A DNA stretch of 64,000 bases from Desulfocorpusculum sp964414345. GTDB taxonomy: Bacteria; Desulfobacterota; Desulfocorpusculales; Desulfocorpusculum. The stretch covers positions 5,739-69,738 of the forward strand of contig CAYPWF010000011.1 in assembly GCA_964414345.1 (NCBI GenBank), read 5' to 3'. Position numbers and translations under genes: made by a program. The notes under the pieces were generated by a model. That model had not been told where the DNA came from. It saw only the letters and a program-made list of their open reading frames with translations, and did no database searches. Numbering within the stretch: the stretch's first letter is position 1; each line of letters opens with the position of its first letter. This document shows positions 17,521 through 25,383 of the stretch, in pieces.

Positions 17521-18966
17521 TCAGGTCTCCTCGGGGACTGCTGTGGGAAGTTGCATCACCACCTTGGTTCCCCTGCCCAGCTCGCTCTCTATCCATATCC
17601 TGCCGTTGTGTCTCTCCACTATACCGTACGTAACCGAAAGGCCCAGGCCAGTTCCCCTGCCCACTTCCTTGGTGGTGAAAAAAGGATCAAAGACCCTTGG
17701 GAGAACCTCAGGGGGAATCCCGCTGCCTGTGTCCTCCACTTCCACAAGGATATGTCCCTGCAGCTCGGCCCTGCGCGCCCGAATTGTGACAGTCCCCTCG
17801 TCCTCTATGGCCTGGATTCCGTTCATGATCGTGTTGATGAAGGCTTGCTGCATCCTGGCTTTGTCGGCCTTCAAGGTTATCCCCGGCCCAACCTCGCTCC
17901 TTACCTGCACCCTCGGTGGCACATCCCCCTTGATGAGCTTCAAGGTGTCATCCACTACTTCTTTCAGATCCACGGGCCTTAGCTGGAATTCTCTTTGCCT
18001 TGAGAACTCCAGAAGGGCCCTTACTATGTCTCTGGCCTTCACCACCTGGTCCTCTATGGCAGCCAGCAGCTGTTTGTGGTGGTCCGAGAAGCTTTGGTCG
18101 GCCTCTTCCAAAAGAATCTGGCAGGAGGTGGAGATGTTGCTTAGTGGATTGTTCAGCTCATGGGCTACCCCGCTTGTGAGGGTGCCCAAAGCCGTCAACT
18201 TCTCTGTCCTTACCATCTGCTCCCTGCTCTCTTCAAGTTGCACCACCATCCTGTTGAATGCCCTCACCAAGGAGCTGATCTCGTCTTGCCCGGAATTCCA
18301 CTCGATGGTCTCGAATCTTCCCTCGGCCACGTTTCGGGTGGCTTTCTCGATCACCGAGAGGGGCCTGACCACCTTGACCTCAAGCAGATAAACGATGAGC
18401 CCCCCGAAACAAACGGTACTCAAAAAAAACAGGCCGAACAGGATCCTATACCGACTCAGGAGAGCCTGGATCCCCACCCTCTCCCTTCCAGCCATGTACT
18501 CGGCCAGGCCGATGAGTTCCTGGCCAGTGGAGCGGATGGTGTTCACATGGGGTTGAAGCAGCTCCTCCCCGTCTGTGCCGGAACCCCCTCTGGATCTTGT
18601 TTCATGCACTATGGACAGGGAACGTCGGTACACCCAAGTGGTATCCCTCCACTGACTCCAGCCTGAGAAACCCATTGTTTCCTCAACTGCCTTGCGTTCT
18701 ACCAACAAAATCTGTTCCACCTGTCCCAGGTACCTGAGAGCCTCCTGGAAGTCGGCCTCGTGGGCGTACAGGAAGTAATTTTTTTCGTAACGCCTTGCCT
18801 CGAGGGTCAAGTTCACCAAACCATCCGATAGGTTCAGGGAGAGGAGTTTTCCCTCGATCTGCACAAAATAACTGTAACTCAGGGCCACAAACAGGCTCAC
18901 GCCCAGGAAACAGGCTGCGAACCCAAGCACAAGCCGCACCCTGATCTTCCACATGGCCTTCCACAT
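17521..18966 (-). CDS. Membrane sensor histidine kinase paired with the NtrC-type regulator
   Basis: A 481-residue kinase. A first membrane helix (LVLGFAACFLGVSLFVALSY) and a second (ILFGLFFLSTVCFGGLIVYL) flank a periplasmic region of about 150 residues. HAMP follows, then the H-box TSGVAHELNNPLSN, N-box NTIMNGIQAI, G1 DTGSGIPPEV, F-box FDPFFTTKE and G2 GRGTGLGLSV. The Asn after the H-box Glu-Leu fits NtrB-type kinases. The start at 18966 has AGAAGGAG upstream. Upstream ATGs at 19062 and 19047 would add an unhydrophobic leader. It is co-transcribed with the regulator at 16117. The signal is unknown, but the clustering suggests sulfur-containing or organic anions. Confidence 0.9.
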   Translation of the reverse strand: MWKAMWKIRVRLVLGFAACFLGVSLFVALSYSYFVQIEGKLLSLNLSDGLVNLTLEARRYEKNYFLYAHEADFQEALRYLGQVEQILLVERKAVEETMGFSGWSQWRDTTWVYRRSLSIVHETRSRGGSGTDGEELLQPHVNTIRSTGQELIGLAEYMAGRERVGIQALLSRYRILFGLFFLSTVCFGGLIVYLLEVKVVRPLSVIEKATRNVAEGRFETIEWNSGQDEISSLVRAFNRMVVQLEESREQMVRTEKLTALGTLTSGVAHELNNPLSNISTSCQILLEEADQSFSDHHKQLLAAIEDQVVKARDIVRALLEFSRQREFQLRPVDLKEVVDDTLKLIKGDVPPRVQVRSEVGPGITLKADKARMQQAFINTIMNGIQAIEDEGTVTIRARRAELQGHILVEVEDTGSGIPPEVLPRVFDPFFTTKEVGRGTGLGLSVTYGIVERHNGRIWIESELGRGTKVVMQLPTAVPEET

Positions 18967-19121
18967 GAAGCTCCTTCTCCCTCGGAAAGAAATGGCCTGG
19001 CAGGGGAACGTTGGAATTATCCCAAGGCGCTCCTGGAAGTGCAACATGTCTTTGGAGTGCAAAGAGTGGGCATGAAGACTTTAGGCCTCCGGCCTTGGTC
19101 TGAAAGCCTGGGAATTTTTTT

Positions 19122-19142
19122 GGGGCGGCCTTGAACCGCCCC
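19122..19142 (-). promoter_or_regulatory. Strong hairpin between permease and kinase genes
   Basis: GGGGCGG (19122-19128) pairs perfectly with CCGCCCC (19136-19142) around a seven-base loop. It lies in the gap between the permease stop (19166) and the kinase start. On the transcribed strand it is followed by a run of seven A, not U, so it is not a standard terminator. It could protect or separate mRNA segments. Confidence 0.4.
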
Positions 19143-19165
19143 GTCGATGAGCTGCTGGGGTTGAC

Positions 19166-20254
19166 TCAGCGGGCAGCCTCATAGCTCTTTTGCAGGACCT
19201 CTTTTTCCTCTGTAGCTTCGGCCGGCCTCGTGCGACTTTTCCACATGGCTCCCAGTATCATTGCCGCTCCTATTCCCAGGGCTGCGCACATGGTGGCGAA
19301 GCTAAGCTTGGAGAGAAGATCCGAGGCTTCTCCAGGCACCTGAATAATCCCCAGTTTGTCCAAGTACTTGGGCACGGCCATGGCCCGACTCAGGGCAACG
19401 ATCAGCATTATGGTGCCCATGACGGCCTTGATAAGGTGTGGGCGGACCATTGTGGTCCCGATGGCCCCTAGCTGGACTCCCAGGAGGGAGCCAGCCAGTA
19501 TGATCAGGGTGAGCCGGATATCAATCATACCGTGGATGGCCCAGTTCACTGAGCCTGCAAAGCCCATCACAAAAGCAATCACAAGCTCTGTTGCAGATGC
19601 CACAAGGCTGGAGGCCCCGACAACGTACATCATTCCAGGCACCCCGATGAAACCTCCTACGGCTATGGTGGCTGCCAGCATACCAGTGGCGAATCCCACA
19701 GGCACAGTGAACCATAAGGAGATCCGCACGTTGGCGGTCTTGAAGTGGATCATGGGGGGGAGTTCTATGCGCTGGAGCCGCCCGGCCAGGGAGGAGGGTT
19801 TCTCCTCCCCTCCCCGCTTGGCAAGACGCCTGGCGTCCCTGAACACGTACCCACCAACGGTGATTAGCACCACCACGAAGGCCAGGCTCACGTACAGGTC
19901 AGATCCAGCCTCACCCCACATGGACAGGATCCATTGCTGGATCCTAATGCCCACCTGCACGCCGATGGCTGCTGTGGCTGCCATTGTGAGGCCCAATTTG
20001 ATATCCACCTGGCCATACTTGAAACGCTTGTATGCCCCCACCATGGCCTTGGGAAACTTGTGGCACATGTTGCTGGCCACCGCCACCGCCCCGGGAACTC
20101 CCAGGCTCATCATGCCTGGGGTGAGCACAAAAGCGCCCCCTGAGCCGATAAAACCGCTTACCAAGCCGCCTATGAACCCTACCACGAACAGAAAAAGCAC
20201 CGACAAGAGATTCAGGTCTATGAATCTGACCGCTTCCTGCGCAGCTTCGTGCAT
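19166..20254 (-). CDS. TauE/SafE-family permease
   Basis: About 362 residues. The first hydrophobic segment starts near residue 14 (LLSVLFLFVVGFIGGLVSGF) with IGSGGAFVLTPGMMSLGV, the first family repeat. The second half repeats this as AATIAVGGFIGVPGMMYVVG. Between them is a cytoplasmic loop (ELPPMIHFKTANVRISLW) that is also present in the frameshifted permease at 8450 (KIPPMVHFKTAGFTCSMW), so these two are close paralogues, distinct from the permease at 14968. The start is taken at MHEAAQEAV (20254). A further ATG lies 18 bases upstream. It precedes the two-component pair in the operon. Confidence 0.87.
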   Translation of the reverse strand: MHEAAQEAVRFIDLNLLSVLFLFVVGFIGGLVSGFIGSGGAFVLTPGMMSLGVPGAVAVASNMCHKFPKAMVGAYKRFKYGQVDIKLGLTMAATAAIGVQVGIRIQQWILSMWGEAGSDLYVSLAFVVVLITVGGYVFRDARRLAKRGGEEKPSSLAGRLQRIELPPMIHFKTANVRISLWFTVPVGFATGMLAATIAVGGFIGVPGMMYVVGASSLVASATELVIAFVMGFAGSVNWAIHGMIDIRLTLIILAGSLLGVQLGAIGTTMVRPHLIKAVMGTIMLIVALSRAMAVPKYLDKLGIIQVPGEASDLLSKLSFATMCAALGIGAAMILGAMWKSRTRPAEATEEKEVLQKSYEAAR

Positions 20255-20318
20255 GATTCCCCTCCCCCTCAAGTTCTATGGCAGCCTCTCCCTGGTGGGT
20301 ATCCCGACCCTGGCCTGC

Positions 20319-20636
20319 CTAAGCATTCAGCCTAGGCTGGGGCTGAGGTCTGCGTCTTCGGACCAGCCTTCTGACCTTCCTAGGTCTGGGTTGGGCCGGC
20401 CTCTTGGTCACCCCTACTCCAAGCACAGTCCACAGGTGGCTTGCAAAGGCCCCATGGACAAAAGAGAAAAGAAAAACAGTCGCCACAGGTAAAGCCGCAT
20501 ACCAGGCCCCCCGGGTGAAATGCTCCATCACCCAGTCAGAGTTGGCGAAAACTGCCCCGTAGAGCCCTGCAGTGGCTATTCCAAACAAGGCCATCTTTCC
20601 CACAGGTCTTCCCATGCCATCCTGATCCCGAGCCAT
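20319..20636 (-). CDS. Small membrane protein preceding the TauE permease
   Basis: A 105-residue protein with two hydrophobic segments (MALFGIATAGLYGAVFA and AALPVATVFLFSFVHGAFAS) and a strongly basic tail (RPRKVRRLVRRRRPQPQP), suggesting an N-in/C-in hairpin with the tail in the cytoplasm. Upstream GGAGG supports the ATG at 20636. It sits just before the permease gene, as a different small membrane gene does in the module at 9502, so an accessory role in the transporter is likely. No known family recognised. Confidence 0.6.
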   Translation of the reverse strand: MARDQDGMGRPVGKMALFGIATAGLYGAVFANSDWVMEHFTRGAWYAALPVATVFLFSFVHGAFASHLWTVLGVGVTKRPAQPRPRKVRRLVRRRRPQPQPRLNA

Positions 20637-20658
20637 GCTCCTGCACCTCCTTTGAGCT

Positions 20659-21159
20659 TCAGGCTTGATTCAAGAGTGTGAAAACAGTTACAGGCACCTC
20701 CAGCCTTTCGGGCCCTTCCTTTTCCATGAGCACGAACTCCACTCTTTTGAGGTGGCCCAGTGCCTGTTGGATACAACTGCCAACATCTCCTTCCAAGAAG
20801 ATCTCTTCGTGAGGCCCCCCTGTCCCGACCAAACAGCTGCGCCTTAGTGTGGAAGTGGATCCGGGCCTTGAGCAAACCAAATGCCATACCTCGCATCCCA
20901 TGCGGGCGGCCAAGGATGAGGCATAGTTCCTCAACGGTGCAGAAACTCCTTCCTGCCCGGTGACCACAAGGATCTTTCGAGGCTCCAATAGGTGTTCCAA
21001 GACCAGACCGCGGGCCTGTTCAGTCTGACCCTCCTGGGCGATCCCGGCCGCTTCCCCGTAGCGTTCAAGAGCATCGGCCCAAGAGACCGCCCGGCGCCTC
21101 TTCTGGAAAATCCCAGGGCCTCCCCTTTTCTTTCCCCTGAGTCTGCTCCATACACCCAT
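20659..21159 (-). CDS. Universal stress protein-like protein of the TauE cluster
   Basis: About 166 residues starting MGVWSRLRGKKRGGPGIF. After a basic N-terminal stretch (RRRAVSWADALERYGEAAG) comes an alpha/beta part with KILVVTGQEGVSAPLRNY (a beta strand then helix) and VEFVLMEKEG followed by VPVTVFTLL, like the first and last strands of a UspA fold. The centre is shorter than in usual Usp proteins and lacks an obvious G-x2-G-x9-G nucleotide motif, so it may be a degenerate or shortened member. The start at 21159 has CGGAGGAAAC upstream. Longer starts would add unrelated sequence. Confidence 0.5.
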   Translation of the reverse strand: MGVWSRLRGKKRGGPGIFQKRRRAVSWADALERYGEAAGIAQEGQTEQARGLVLEHLLEPRKILVVTGQEGVSAPLRNYASSLAARMGCEVWHLVCSRPGSTSTLRRSCLVGTGGPHEEIFLEGDVGSCIQQALGHLKRVEFVLMEKEGPERLEVPVTVFTLLNQA

Positions 21160-21196
21160 AGCGGTTTCCTCCGGCCGCCCTTCACACTGGCTGCTC

Positions 21197-21379
21197 TCAA
21201 TCTCTGCTAAGCCGGGCCCTGGCCGCCATTCTGTCCCTCTGTATGGCTCTCTTGCGCGGAGCCACCATAGGTCTCTGTTTACCCCGGACAAGCTGCCTCG
21301 CCGTGAGGTGATCTCCCTGTTCGGCAAAAGCCACAGCGGCCATCCAGTCCTCAAGTCTCTGTCGAATTTCGTTCATCAT
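21197..21379 (-). CDS. Small conserved-looking protein heading the TauE cluster
   Basis: A 60-residue protein with an amphipathic N-terminal helix (MNEIRQRLEDWMAAVAFAEQ) and a strongly basic C-terminal half (GKQRPMVAPRKRAIQRDRM). The segment DWMAAVAFAEQGDHLTARQL has the same flavour as SWADALERYGEAAGIAQEGQ in the next protein, which suggests a shared domain split over two genes. It is the first gene of the minus-strand cluster that runs to 14536. No function known to me. Coding is supported by that similarity and by position. Confidence 0.5.
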   Translation of the reverse strand: MMNEIRQRLEDWMAAVAFAEQGDHLTARQLVRGKQRPMVAPRKRAIQRDRMAARARLSRD

Positions 21380-21426
21380 CTGAGCATCTCCCGCCCTATT
21401 TCTGAAGCTGGGGCAATGATTTTCTT

Positions 21427-21442
21427 ATCAAGACCCGTGCCT
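21427..21442 (-). promoter_or_regulatory. Possible -24/-12-like promoter of the TauE cluster
   Basis: On the minus strand AGGCACGGGTCTTGAT has GGCACG and TTG at sigma-54 spacing, about 50 bases upstream of the first cluster gene. The final C of TTGC is A here, as in the related element at 9907-9923. The cluster encodes an NtrC-type activator, which fits. Not conclusive. Confidence 0.25.
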
Positions 21443-21609
21443 AAAAACCTCTAAGCTATAACATATTGATATCACACATAATTGGGCGCATATGAGTTGT
21501 CAGGAGGCAAATCGGACCATTGCAAAATGAAACAGCTGCGAGTAACTCCCAGAGGGCATGATAAAGATTTCAAGAAGTTGAAGAGCTGTTACCCTTGGCA
21601 AGCCAATCA

Positions 21610-21622
21610 TTGCATAATGCAA
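21610..21622. promoter_or_regulatory. Perfect palindrome upstream of the receiver-Lon gene
   Basis: TTGCATAATGCAA is a 13-base perfect palindrome, 145 bases before the protease start. It lies in the 387-base divergent gap between 21379 and 21767. A related half (TTGCAAAATG) lies near 21520. A second short inverted repeat (TTGAA-AAGC-TTCAA) lies at about 21724-21737. These are candidate operator sites; nothing else is clear in this gap. Confidence 0.3.
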
Positions 21623-21766
21623 CGCTCAGGAGTCGGTGAAAACCGCCTCAGGGTGGAAGAAGCCCCTTGAGTTCGGCCAGCCAGCATGCCTAGCATCAGC
21701 TGCCTGGGTCTGATCTGAGCCATTGAAAAGCTTCAACCCCTTCTTTGGAGGGGGAAGCAATGTATA

Positions 21767-23827
21767 ATGGGAACAAATATGAGGGGACAGGTCATGGGAT
21801 GGTTTGGGAAAAAAGGGCCGCCAAGCCGCGAACAAGTCCCATCAGAGGAGTGGGAGGAACTGCTCTCCCTTCGCAAAGCTCTGGAACAATCCTCCATGCC
21901 TGGGCCTGCCAAAGAGGCTGCCCTGAGAGAGTTGGCCCGTATGGAGAAGATGCATCCTGACTCCACAGACTATACCATAGGCATCACTTACCTAGATTAC
22001 CTGCTTTCCATGCCCTGGGGCTTGCGCACAGAGGACAACCTGGACCTAGCTCGGGCCCAGGCGGTCCTGGATGAAGACCACTTTGGTCTCACCCAGGTAA
22101 AGGAGCGAATTCTGGAGTACCTTGCGGTCAGAACACTGCGAAGGAAAAAGCCATTCCGTATGCTGGTCGTGGACGACGAGGAGATAGCCAGGGAGAACAT
22201 CTGCCACGTGCTCCAAAAGGATGGTCACCAAGTGGCGTCCGCCTCCACGGGTTTGGAAGCCCTGGCCTTGGTGCGCTCTGAGCACTTTGATCTGGTGCTT
22301 ACGGACCTGAAGATGGAAGGGTTGGACGGCCTGGAACTCCTTTCTCGCATAAAGGAAGCCTGTCCTGAGACCGCCGTGATATTGATCACCGGATACGCCA
22401 CGGTGGAAACGGCAGTCAACGCCATGAAGACAGGGGCCTGTGACTATATCGCCAAACCTTTCCAGTTGGAGGAACTTAGGGCTGCCGTGGCACGCTCCCT
22501 GGAGAAGAAGCAGGTGGAACAGGAGGTCAAGGGTCCTATCCTTTGCTTCGCCGGTCCCCCAGGAACAGGCAAAACATCTTTGGGACGCTCCATAGCCAGA
22601 GCAATGGAAAGGCGGTTCGTGAGGATATCCCTGGCCGGAGTCAAGGACGAGGCGGAAATCCGTGGTCACAGAAGGACCTATGCTGGGGCTATGCCTGGAA
22701 GGATTATCCAGGAAATCCGCCGAGTGGGATGCCTCAACCCGGTCTTCATGATGGATGAGGTGGACAAGCTGGGGCAGGAGTTCAAGGGCGACCCGGCCTC
22801 GGCCCTCCTGGAGGTGCTGGACCCTGAGCAAAACAGGCACTTCGTGGACCACTACCTGGATCTGCCTTTTGATCTCTCAGGAGTCATGTTCATCCTCACG
22901 GCCAACGTGACAGACATGATACCTTCCCCTTTACTGGACCGGATGGAGGTTTTGACCCTGCCCGGATACACGGATGATGAAAAGCTTGAGATCGCCCGCC
23001 GCCACATGCTCCCAAGGCTGGTGCGGGATCATGGACTGGAGGGAAATCCACCCAGGTTCACGGAGGAGGCCCTCTTACGGGTGATAAGGGATTACACCCG
23101 CGAGGCCGGCCTGAGGGCTCTGGAGCGAGAACTGGCATCTATACACAGAAAGCTGGCACGGCAGGAAGTACAGAAGGATGGGCCTGCTCCCCCGAAAAAC
23201 ATTGAAGCCGAGGATGTGGCCTCTTATCTGGGGCCTAGGCGTTATTTCCACGAGGTGGCAGAGGAGAAAGATCGGGTAGGGGTGGCCACAGGGCTTGTGT
23301 GGACCGAGGGGGGTGGGGATATAGTGTTTATTGAAGCTACCTCCATGAAGGGGAAAAATGCCTTGCTTCTCACAGGCTCGCTGGGGGAGATCATGAGGGA
23401 GTCGGCCCTCGCTGCTTTGAGCCTTTTGAGAAGCCAGGCAAAGCAGCTGGGTATCCCTGAGGAGGCCCTTGATGGCCGGGACATCCATGTACATGTCCCT
23501 GCCGGGGCCATTCCCAAAGACGGCCCCTCGGCAGGGATAACCATTGCCATAGCCCTGCTATCCCTTTTCACCGGAAGGCCGGCCCGCAGGGAGGTGGCCC
23601 TAACCGGAGAGCTGACTTTAACAGGACGGATTCTTGCGGTGGCCGGGGTGAGAGAAAAACTGCTGGCAGCACAGAGGGCCGGGGTAAGGGAAGTCGTGCT
23701 GCCTTCCAGAAACAGGATGGATGCACAAAATGCCCCAGAGAAAACCCTGGCCGCCCTCAAGCTTCATTTCGTGGACTCCTTGCAACAAGTGGTGGAACTC
23801 GTCTTGGGGCCACCGGCCAAAAGCTGA
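21767..23827 (+). CDS. Lon-family ATP-dependent protease with an internal receiver domain
   Basis: 686 residues. The N-terminal LON substrate-binding domain is missing; only the helical linker remains (YTIGITYLDYLLSMPWG near 69-85 and DHFGLTQVKERILEYLAVR near 104-122). A complete CheY-like receiver follows at about 130-245, with D136-D137, acceptor D180, T208 and K230, inserted where ordinary Lon passes straight into the ATPase. The AAA+ part has Walker A GPPGTGKT (263-270) and MMDEVDKLG. The proteolytic domain keeps the Ser-Lys dyad: S588 in PKDGPSAG and K631 in GVREKLL, 43 residues apart as in E. coli Lon. I infer phosphorylation-controlled proteolysis. The receiver resembles that of the neighbouring NtrC-type regulator. 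Confidence 0.9.
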   Translation: MGTNMRGQVMGWFGKKGPPSREQVPSEEWEELLSLRKALEQSSMPGPAKEAALRELARMEKMHPDSTDYTIGITYLDYLLSMPWGLRTEDNLDLARAQAVLDEDHFGLTQVKERILEYLAVRTLRRKKPFRMLVVDDEEIARENICHVLQKDGHQVASASTGLEALALVRSEHFDLVLTDLKMEGLDGLELLSRIKEACPETAVILITGYATVETAVNAMKTGACDYIAKPFQLEELRAAVARSLEKKQVEQEVKGPILCFAGPPGTGKTSLGRSIARAMERRFVRISLAGVKDEAEIRGHRRTYAGAMPGRIIQEIRRVGCLNPVFMMDEVDKLGQEFKGDPASALLEVLDPEQNRHFVDHYLDLPFDLSGVMFILTANVTDMIPSPLLDRMEVLTLPGYTDDEKLEIARRHMLPRLVRDHGLEGNPPRFTEEALLRVIRDYTREAGLRALERELASIHRKLARQEVQKDGPAPPKNIEAEDVASYLGPRRYFHEVAEEKDRVGVATGLVWTEGGGDIVFIEATSMKGKNALLLTGSLGEIMRESALAALSLLRSQAKQLGIPEEALDGRDIHVHVPAGAIPKDGPSAGITIAIALLSLFTGRPARREVALTGELTLTGRILAVAGVREKLLAAQRAGVREVVLPSRNRMDAQNAPEKTLAALKLHFVDSLQQVVELVLGPPAKS

Positions 23828-23841
23828 CATCAATGGCCTTT

Positions 23842-25026
23842 TCAAACGTGTTCGGCCATGCTTCTGTGATCGAAGTTCTCCTTGCGCACCCTTGTGTCGT
23901 AATAATATATGACCAAAGCTATGGAACCGTAGGCTGAAGTCAAGGTCTCGGCCAGGAGTTCCAACCCCTCTCCCAGATAACTGCTCAAGGCGCCCGGGAA
24001 AAAGTAACTCAGTATCCAACCCGGAATCAGGAGGACCAGGTACATACCAAGGCAGACAAGCCCCACCCCGCAGCCCAAGAGGCTCACCCTCGCCCAAGGC
24101 CTGCTCCAAAAACCAGCTCCAAACCTAAAACGCATGAGCTCTCGGCTCCTGCGCATAGCCTGCGTACCCCTCAGCCCCTCCAGAACGACCACCTTGTCAG
24201 CCATGAGCCATCTAAGCAGAAAGATGACACCCGGTATTACAAAACAAAGGAACCCGAGGAAGATCAGAAACCACACCAGGAGCATGGTAGAAAGTAAGGC
24301 CCCCAGTTTGGGCAGCACTGCCCCCAAAGAGCCCCACAGGCCCGCCTCGTGCCCCAGGTGGATCTCAGAGACTGCGTAAATCAGGGCACCTTCGGTCCAT
24401 ATGAAAAGAACAACAAAGACAAGAACACCCACCGCCAAGACCAGGATCTCCGGGCTTCCCAAGGAAGCTGGAGAGAAACCCATGCCTTCCACCCCACCCA
24501 GCAGCCTGGCCAAGAGGAAAGAAATCAGATTGGGCAGGAGCATCAGAAGAAAAAACAGGACCAGGTTTTCTCTTAGCAAAACAAGGGCCCGGGAGAGAAT
24601 CTCCTTAAGACCCATAGGCTCCAGGGGAAGCCCGGGGTGAACCCTGGGCTTGGAGCGCCTTTCCTTGGCCCAGATAATGGGCTTACCAACAGGGCTGAGA
24701 GCTCCGGGAGCCTTGAGCTCCTGTAACTCCCCTTTCTCCTCCACAGGGAAAGTTTGGGCTTTCAAGACAGCCTGGTATGTAATCTCCAGCAGCGCCCCTT
24801 TTGTTTCCAAGAAGCCCCTGATTTTACGTGCCTGTTCTTCTGTGGCCGAACGACTTAAGGTAAAAGGCACCCTGGCCAGGGCCTTTCTTATCTCTTCCTG
24901 GCTCCTCCCCTTGTAAAGCCGCCCCAGTGCCAGTGCCAGTTCATCCTGTGAGGCCCCAGGCTGGAATCCCACCAATCTTATGGTAAGTTTGGGAAGAGGT
25001 TTCTCCCCGCCTTGCTCCTCGGCCAT
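23842..25026 (-). CDS. Membrane protein with N-terminal ribosomal L7/L12-like domain
   Basis: About 394 residues. The first 80 or so look like the C-terminal domain of ribosomal protein bL12 (TIRLVGFQPGASQDELALAL, EEIRKALARVPFTLSRSATE, EEQARKIRGFLETKGALLEI). After a linker of about 40 residues come roughly six hydrophobic segments (for example LVLFFLLMLLPNLISFLLARL and LVWFLIFLGFLCFVIPGVIF) with LRWLMADKVVVLEGLRGTQAMRRSREL, typical of DUF7847/YciC-like membrane proteins. I start at 25026; an in-frame extension to 25182 would be translated from the repeat copy upstream. Role unknown; it stands alone between the protease and the metal transporter. Confidence 0.7.
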   Translation of the reverse strand: MAEEQGGEKPLPKLTIRLVGFQPGASQDELALALGRLYKGRSQEEIRKALARVPFTLSRSATEEQARKIRGFLETKGALLEITYQAVLKAQTFPVEEKGELQELKAPGALSPVGKPIIWAKERRSKPRVHPGLPLEPMGLKEILSRALVLLRENLVLFFLLMLLPNLISFLLARLLGGVEGMGFSPASLGSPEILVLAVGVLVFVVLFIWTEGALIYAVSEIHLGHEAGLWGSLGAVLPKLGALLSTMLLVWFLIFLGFLCFVIPGVIFLLRWLMADKVVVLEGLRGTQAMRRSRELMRFRFGAGFWSRPWARVSLLGCGVGLVCLGMYLVLLIPGWILSYFFPGALSSYLGEGLELLAETLTSAYGSIALVIYYYDTRVRKENFDHRSMAEHV

Positions 25027-25097
25027 GCACACCTCCCGGGCAGCGCTGGAATTACCCTGCAAGCCCAAAACAGGTGAATCTCTCCTAACAGAAGCCG

Positions 25098-25290
25098 GCT
25101 TGCCTGTCAACAGAGAAAAATAGCGGTGACACATTTGCACAAACAGGCCCATACCCAAAAACAGCCTGATTTTAGGTTTCATATTTGGTGCTGCTTTGAG
25201 CTGTAATGTGTCGAAGTGTACCGGGGGCTTGGGGGCGTAGCCCCCAACGTTACGGGCTTTGGAGAATCATCCGGGCTAATGGGCAAGCAG
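25098..25290 (+). repeat. Dispersed structured intergenic repeat, copy 2
   Basis: Shares with copy 4 (opposite strand near 45.2 kb) the stretch from ACAAACAGGCCCATACCCAA through the hairpin GGGGGCGTAGCCCCC (about 25230-25246) to the tail GGGCTTTGGAGAAT and ATCCGGGCT. The first stem is eroded. It lies in the gap between the L7/L12-like membrane protein start and the permease stop at 25384, in the opposite orientation to both genes. Confidence 0.65.
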
Positions 25291-25383
25291 AAGCCTCTGC
25301 CTCGGGAAAAAGCTTTATAAAGCCTTTCCCTTCCAGGAGTCAGGGTCTTTTGGGGGATGTGTTTTCATGCGGCCCCCGGCGGA

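Noticed and set aside
25027..25182. N-terminal extension of the L7/L12-like membrane protein (MKPKIRLFLG...)
   Set aside because: The DNA is a copy of the dispersed repeat; the good family start is at 25026.
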